64,000 bases of DNA, taken from assembly GCA_025526995.1 (NCBI GenBank), contig JAHLKG010000014.1, positions 434,001 to 498,000 on the forward strand. Reading direction: 5' to 3'. Every line of letters begins with the position of its first letter. Within the stretch, counting starts at the first letter, position 1. The notes beneath the pieces were generated by a model. It did no database searches, was not told where the DNA came from, and saw only the letters and a list, made by a program, of their open reading frames with translations. Positions 58,330 through 64,000 of this stretch are shown here, piece after piece. The position numbers and the translations under genes are program-made. This DNA comes from Powellomyces hirtus. Lineage: Eukaryota; Chytridiomycota; Chytridiomycetes; Spizellomycetales; Powellomycetaceae.

Positions 58330-59529
58330 TCAGGCTACTGACAAGGCAGGCTTGGACTTCTTTCGGCGCTTTCGAGACTTCTTCTTGGGTTGGCCATCGG
58401 ATTCACTATCTGAGTTCGCCGGGGCCGATGCCAATGTTTGTGGTAAGAATTTTGGTGTGGTGGCTGATGATGTGGGAGGCGCATCAGTTTGGTCAGCGAC
58501 GATCTCGTCGGCACCAGTCGAGGAAGATTCAGCAGCCGCAGAGCGTGGGCGTTTCTTGCTCGGCGCTGCGGAAGCAGTGGCGGTCTTCTCTCCTGCTGAC
58601 TTTGTGCTGCTCTGGCTTCCGGGCGTTTTGACTGGGTCCACCTTCTTTTTCTTCATTGACAAAGGATTGGGAGCTTTGGGCTTCTTTTTCCGTGGCGGAG
58701 GTTCCGGTACCGCTTCTTCTGGTTTATTTAGTACAGATTTTTCAAAAGCCTGCGGGAGAGTCTTGGCGACTTCCATCTATCGGGCAGGGAGTCAGTACAT
58801 GACATGGAACTCGCGCATGTGCCGGCAACTCGACTAGCCCGCTCGGTTTTTGTCTCACCTGCTTGATCTTGTCTAATGTGGCAGCGCTTGGAGGTTCAAG
58901 AATAACCACACTCCGGTTAATGTAAACCAGAGGTGTTCCGGGTATCAGCTGCAGCTTTCTCCGGAGTGTTTGATCCTGTGTAGCCACGCAGTAGTTGTGC
59001 TGGTTTTTGTCGCCGATGATTTCTGCTAGACATTGTGTTGCGCTAATAGGGGTATTGTGCTGACAGCGTCGGCGCTCCAGAGATTTGCATGCTTCTACAG
59101 ACTCGTAGAAGTCACGACCGAGACTTCTAAGCTCGTTTTGCACACAGTACGTTGTCACTATGAAAAGCGGAGAATTAGCGCAAGCTCCCTTGAGGGACGA
59201 TGTGAATCAGAGAGTAGGTTTTCGATTCGCACTTGGCCTCGCTGGTCCGGTCAATACTCGGGCCAATTGGTCCTCGAGCTTTGTGCCCATATGGAGAGAC
59301 ACTGCAAGAAAATTTCCGTCGACTACACAAGATAGAAGAAGAAGCAAATTGGTAAACGTCATCTAAATCGTAATCCCGTTCAATTCGACAAGTTCTTTGC
59401 AGTACTCAAGCTCAATGGGCGGAAATCAGCTAAACACATACCCAGAACTTGAAACGGCTCTCGGAAACCAAATGAGTGCATGTAAACACTCATGTGGCGC
59501 CGATTTGTCTTCTGACGTTTGACCTTCAT
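58330..59529 (-). CDS. UTP23: UTP23, small-subunit processome PIN-domain protein
   Basis: Four exons (59442-59529, 59233-59322, 58859-59157, 58330-58776) give 307 residues. UTP23 acts in the nucleolus in 18S rRNA processing and release of the snR30/U17 guide RNA. The spliced N terminus MKVKRQKTNRRHMSVYMHSF with FREPFQVLVDGNFL is the family start. The PIN region continues TTYCVQNELRSLG, SLERRRCQHNT, NQHNYCVATQDQTLRRKLQL and PGTPLVYINRSVVILEPPS. The Cys/His set of the zinc site is in ERRRCQH and NYC. The C-terminal half is Lys/Ser-rich, with PKAPNPLSMKKKK, the usual UTP23 tail. The second donor, GTGCGA, is weak but gives the right frame. It starts 224 bp from the divergent RSM22 start. Confidence 0.92.
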
Positions 59530-59753
59530 TTGGGATCTGAGTCTCCTTGTTTATAGATAGATGAGAGAGCCAACTGTAGCAGAAATGCGGAATGTCAAAT
59601 GTCAAAAAGAAAAAAACGAAATGCCGCTTGTTGAACACTGTCAATAACCCCACACACGTGACTTGCTTCCTGTCAGTTCTGCATCGCTTCTTTCGTTCTT
59701 CAGAAATCGTCCGATTCCAAAAAGACGAACACTTTGTTATAAAGACACAAAAG
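59530..59753. promoter_or_regulatory. 224-bp bidirectional promoter between UTP23 and RSM22
   Basis: The two start codons point away from each other across this gap, so both promoters must fit in it. CACACACGTGAC at about 59652 contains a CACGTG E-box core. This could be a shared control point for cytosolic and mitochondrial ribosome assembly; binding is not shown. Confidence 0.55.
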
Positions 59754-61308
59754 ATGGCTTCACCAGGGCGACTCATTCAAAAGCAATGCGCAGCTACTCT
59801 GAGCAGAAAAGGATCGATGGCTAGCAAGTACTTCAACCACGGTCATGTACGGCATAAGTCAACAAAAGCCGTCGCAGCGGAGGGCACAGCAGAAGAAGGC
59901 AAAGAAACAACTTCGGCAGTTGGTGGGCGAGCACGATTCAGCCCCGAGGTACTTTTTGGGAAAAACAAGATTGGATGGATTGGACTGCCAGAGGAACTTT
60001 TAGCATCGATTGATAGCGAACTTGCTGGTACGACAATGTAACTTTTGTTCGCCAATGCGGACTACTTACTAGATCCACACTTCCGCAGATAGCAAACCAA
60101 GACAACTGAAGCGCGACGTGGAGCGTATACACTCATCACTTCGATCGACAGGGTCAGCAGCGAAGCTGATCAAATATGCAACCTCAGACGGCCGCACTCG
60201 AGTACCCTTGATCGAACCCCACACCATCCAGTACGGGCCGCTGGAAACGAAAGCGTACGTCGCCTCGCGGACTGTGCCGGCATACGCAGCCGCGATCAAC
60301 GTCATGACCCAGGTCGCTACTCGGTGTCCTGACTTTGCGCCAACGTCGTGTATGGATTTTGCAACCGGACCAGGGACCGCGCTGTGGGCAGCCAACCGCG
60401 TGTGGGATAGTATAACCGAGAATGTTGGGATTGATTTGTCTGAAGCTATGTTGGCGGCTGGGGTGAGAATTGCGGAGACAAACAATGCTGAAGCGACAGC
60501 AAAGATACGGAATCTGTCGACGAGGCGGTATCTCTCGTCGAGCGAAGCGGCGCCGGAATCGGACCTGGTCATTGCGAACTTTGCCCTGGGAGATCTGGCG
60601 TCTGATGCAATCCGAAAAACGACCATTGAAAGTCTGTGGAATCAGACTGGAGATGTCCTCGTGCTGATAGAACGTGGGACACCGGAAGGCTTCAAAAGGA
60701 TAGCCACCGCCCGCGCCATGATTTTGGCAAAGGAGAACAAGAGTTCAGCGGAAGCGGCGGCTGTGGCGACTCCATCGCCATCAACGTCAACAAATGCTGA
60801 GCTACAGGAAAAACATCCTCCGTTGGCAGAGCTACCTGTGGCGGAAAACGTTCACGTCGTAGTCCCATGCCCACATTCCCAAACATGTCCAATGCTCGCC
60901 CAATCCAGCTGGTGTCACTTCTCACAACGCATCCAGAGATCACGTCACATGATGATGACGGCTCCAAATCACGTCTTGAACAATCACCAAGATATCAAAT
61001 TCTCCTACGTCGTGCTTCGCCGCGGTCCAAAGCCTACCGCTACCGCTCAACCACAGCAACCAAATTTTGTCACCGAGTCCTTCAACTGGCCGCGAATCAT
61101 TGCGCCGCCCATGAAACGGGATAAGCATGTCGTGATGGATATGTGTGCGTCTTCCGGCCGGCTGGAGAGAATCAACGTGTCGAAGGGGAAGAGCGGGAAA
61201 GCGATTTATTATGAAGCGAGGAAAAGCGCATGGGGAGATATCTGGCCGCATAAACCAGTAGGCACGGTTGTTGTTAAAGAGCCTAAGAAGTCAGATGACG
61301 AGCGATGA
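59754..61308 (+). CDS. RSM22: RSM22/METTL17, mitochondrial small-ribosomal-subunit assembly methyltransferase-like protein
   Basis: Two exons (59754-60027 and 60089-61308) encode 497 residues. The N terminus (SPGRLIQKQCAATLSRKG, rich in Arg and Ser and lacking acids) suits a mitochondrial presequence. A Rossmann methyltransferase fold follows: YVASRTVPAYAAAINVM, SCMDFATGPGTALWAANRVW (SAM loop) and NVGIDLSEAMLAAG. C-terminal cysteines VVPCPHSQTCPMLAQSSWCH, with FSQR, are the 4Fe-4S ligand set of METTL17. A late block FNWPRIIAPPMKRDKHVVMD, CASSGRLERINVSKG and ARKSAWGDIWPHKP is typical of RSM22. The protein assists mitoribosome small-subunit assembly; catalysis is unproven in most lineages. It diverges from UTP23. 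Confidence 0.92.
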
Positions 61309-61499
61309 ACCGCGTTGCACTATAATTTATTTGTCTTGACGCATTGTACCGTTGTATGTAGGATTGATTTCGCATCGGCGTGTCTCTTACATAGTTTGTA
61401 ATTCAGACTTCTTCAGCATTTATGTTAAATACACCAAAATGGCTCTATCGCAATTAATACATTCCGCACACCGGCCCGCCTGGATTCAATTACTCAAAC
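61309..61499. other. Convergent 3' spacer between RSM22 and the asparaginase
   Basis: Only 191 bp between opposed stop codons, AT-rich. The two 3' untranslated regions probably abut or overlap. Confidence 0.5.
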
Positions 61500-64000
61500 T
61501 TAAAGCGCCTTCTCTTTGAGCTCCCGAAGCTGCTGCAAGCCCTCCGTCAAAAAGCGCACAATCTCCGCCCGCTTCTCTCCAGCCTTGCGAGCTTCTTCCA
61601 GTGGCGTCTGACCCCAATGATCCTTAGGCTCGAGCTCAATTTCGATCCACGAAGGAGGCAGGAGTGAAGCCAAGGACGTGTTTTGTGACGATGGGACCGC
61701 TCCAATGGGTACGGGAGAGGCCGGTCTGTGCCATGGCGCAGCTCCGGGTCTCAGGATGATGGGACTGCCAGTGACTGATTCAACGGGTGTGCCCGGTGGC
61801 GACATGACGTCTTCCTTCGCTTTGAGTGCTTGCTCAACGATGTACTGGACGAATTCTACTTTGCCGTGTTTCACCGCCTGGTAATGTCAAGTATTCAGTT
61901 AGCAATACATAAAAAGATAATACCAGGCAAAACGCGTGTCAGTTACCATGTGCAGAGGGGTTCGTCCGTCATGTACAGATCTATTCATGTCTGCGCCCGA
62001 CTCAACCAGGAGCTTAAACATGTCAACATCATCGCTTACAATCGCTCTATGAGCGTGAAGGACCCCATCAAAGTCAGGACAGTTGCGAATCATATTTCCT
62101 CATCGCAGCGGTCTTGCGCTCTTACGTTATCAGCGAATGGACCGCAGCCTCCAGCTCCTCTTCCGCGAAATGCGCTCCGGCTTCCCGCAGTAGCTTGGCA
62201 CTCTCGACACGCAGAGACCGAACGGCATCCCACATTGGCGAGTGCCCAAACCGATCGCGCAGATGCACATTAGCACCGTGAAGAAGTAGGAACTCCACTG
62301 TCGCGGTCTGGCCTTCGCCTGAGGCGATATGCAGAGGAGTCTTTAATCAAGATCAATCAATCATGGATTTCAATCACGCACGGGGCAAAGGCATCATCTT
62401 GAACACTTACCCGTCCGTCGTAATCTCCTTGGTTGATCATAGGGCTATACTCATGGGCAATGGTCGTGAGACCATCAATGTCGCCAGCCCGAGCAGCTTG
62501 ACACATTAGCATCGGGATAAGGGCTCTCTCGAGGCCGGCCAAATTCTCTTCTGGGAGAATCGTTTTGGTCTCCCCTCCTGCAGCAGGTGTTTCGGAACCG
62601 GAGTGGCCCAGCAGTGACATCACTGATTGCACGAGGCCCTGCATGCCCTGTTGGTATGTGAATCTCTGCCGCCGCATAGGAACAGTCAGTTCTCCGCGTA
62701 GGTTCCGTCGAATGAGGTTCCGACATTCGGTAGGAGTGTGTTTTTTGCCGAGCAGGTAGCTGAGTTTGGTCAAGGCGCACTCCGGTGTCATATCAGAGCC
62801 TACGTTGCACCGTACGACCTTGAGTCGTAAGTACTTGCTTTCGAGTGTTTGATTACTGAAACGGAACCCACCTGGAACTACGCCAATCTGCAGCAGTGCT
62901 TTTCCAGTTGCGTAAAGATCAGTGACCAGGCCTCTTTTGCACTAGAATGATATGAGGAAGGTTCAGCCTCAAGATGCAACGTTGTGCAGGAGAAAACCGC
63001 CCAACCTGCGAGCTATAAGGATTGGGTGAGAGTCTATTGAGAGACAAATCAAACATTGATGATACGAATGTGCTCGTACCAGTTGACTATAACGACTCCT
63101 CGATCGCTAGCTTCCTTTAACGCCAACAGGATATCCGGTCGATTGTTTGGCGCGTTTCCTGAGCCGTAGCTTGACACATCAGGGAGTCAGAAGAATGAAG
63201 AGTGGATGGCATAGGAGTATGCATGCTTACGTTTCCAAGACCACGCCCTTGATTGGCGGAGAAAGGAAAGCGCGAACAGTAGCTTCTGTAATTCCAGGGA
63301 AGAGTCGAAGGGTTGCCACTGACGCCTCCATTTCCTTGTGAGATCTGAACTTGGCGATCGTAGTAGGACGAAGAATATCACCCCATGCCACATCTGCAAG
63401 ATGATTGGTTATGTCGACGACCAAAGCCACATTGTGTCGATGCAACACCAACCTATGTTGATGCCAACATTGACAAGCGGTCTTAAGTTCGGAGAGTCGA
63501 AAGCATTGAACTCTACAGCATCGACTTTGGATGTTCGGTTCCCTCGATAGAACTTGTTGTTGAAGAAAAGACCAACTTCCGGGATCACGAAATGACCTAT
63601 CAAGACGGTGAGTCTATGCTCCGGTCCTGTAAGGGTTGCTTCACTCACCAGCAATTGTGAGTGCCCCAAGCAAATTATCAACGGCATCGTTTCGCACTTC
63701 GGCAAGCGGAACCTTGAGAGACATATGAGTAAGGGATTGGCCGAAGGTTCACGAATTGAGACCACCGGCCAGATACCTGGGATCCGCTCAAGATGACCGT
63801 TTTGCCAAGGTTTTCAAGCATGAAACTAAGGGCGCTAGCAGTGAACGCCATGGTATCAGTCCCATGAAGGACAATGAATGCATCGAACAGCATATAGTTG
63901 ACTTCAATGTCCGTCGCGATCTTCACCCAGTCGATCATTGTCATGTTAGAGCTGTCCAGCAGCGGCTCGTACTCAAGAATCGAGTATCGGATCCGCTTCC
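61500..64000 (-). CDS. Cytosolic L-asparaginase with C-terminal ankyrin repeats (5' end beyond the window)
   Basis: About ten exons read leftward from the window edge; the first exon seen ends at 63777 and the start lies beyond 64000. The enzyme turns asparagine into aspartate and ammonia. Visible parts are [40 protein letters not shown] with the catalytic Thr-Asp pair, [10 protein letters not shown] spliced to [20 protein letters not shown], then [49 protein letters not shown] and a [15 protein letters not shown] segment. After the catalytic half come ankyrin repeats: [54 protein letters not shown] and [20 protein letters not shown]. The stop is at 61500. The layout matches the animal 60-kDa ASPG type. 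The N-terminal catalytic Thr is not in the window. Confidence 0.9.

Overview
The window is nuclear DNA from a eukaryote with compact, intron-bearing genes. Gene content points to a fungus: a Clr2-type silencing protein, a 7TM-RGS receptor-like protein, a secreted double-psi beta-barrel protein and a Rexo1-type exonuclease. Several genes are lost from common yeasts but kept in early-diverging fungi: MED25, a UPF1-superfamily MOV10/SDE3 helicase, spastin, an ankyrin L-asparaginase and a REJ/GPS surface protein. A chytrid-grade or similar early-diverging fungus fits best, but the lineage is an inference. Introns are mostly 50-140 bp with GT..AG ends. I rebuilt most gene models by hand, and the exon phases close on one reading frame in all of the recognised complete genes.

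Left third (1-25 kb): the 3' part of a many-exon karyopherin-like gene (minus); an intronless MOV10/SDE3-like RNA helicase (minus); divergent from it the INO80 remodeller (plus); an NRPS-condensation-fold protein split by a coiled-coil insert (minus); and divergent from that MED25 (plus), with large polyglutamine tracts.

Middle (25-44 kb): peroxisomal acyl-CoA oxidase (minus), a 1631-residue single-pass surface protein with TIG-like, REJ-like and GPS parts (minus), a secreted RlpA/barwin-like protein with a charged EPKK repeat (minus), and an 11-exon Rexo1-like RNA exonuclease (minus), head-to-head with a Clr2-like gene (plus).

Right third (44-64 kb): TELO2/Tel2 (plus), beta-carbonic anhydrase (minus), spastin-type AAA ATPase (minus), a 7TM-RGS protein (minus) whose last codons and 3' flank are copied in an exact 101-bp tandem duplication, UTP23 (minus) sharing a 224-bp divergent promoter with RSM22/METTL17 (plus), and an L-asparaginase with ankyrin repeats cut by the right edge (minus).

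The genes are a mixed housekeeping set, not a biosynthetic or mobile cluster. INO80, MED25 and Clr2 act on chromatin and transcription; TELO2 matures PIKK kinases; UTP23 and RSM22 serve cytosolic and mitochondrial ribosome assembly. I saw no tRNA, rRNA, CRISPR array, intact transposon or viral gene. The most unusual items are the REJ/GPS surface protein and the condensation-fold protein that has lost its catalytic histidines.
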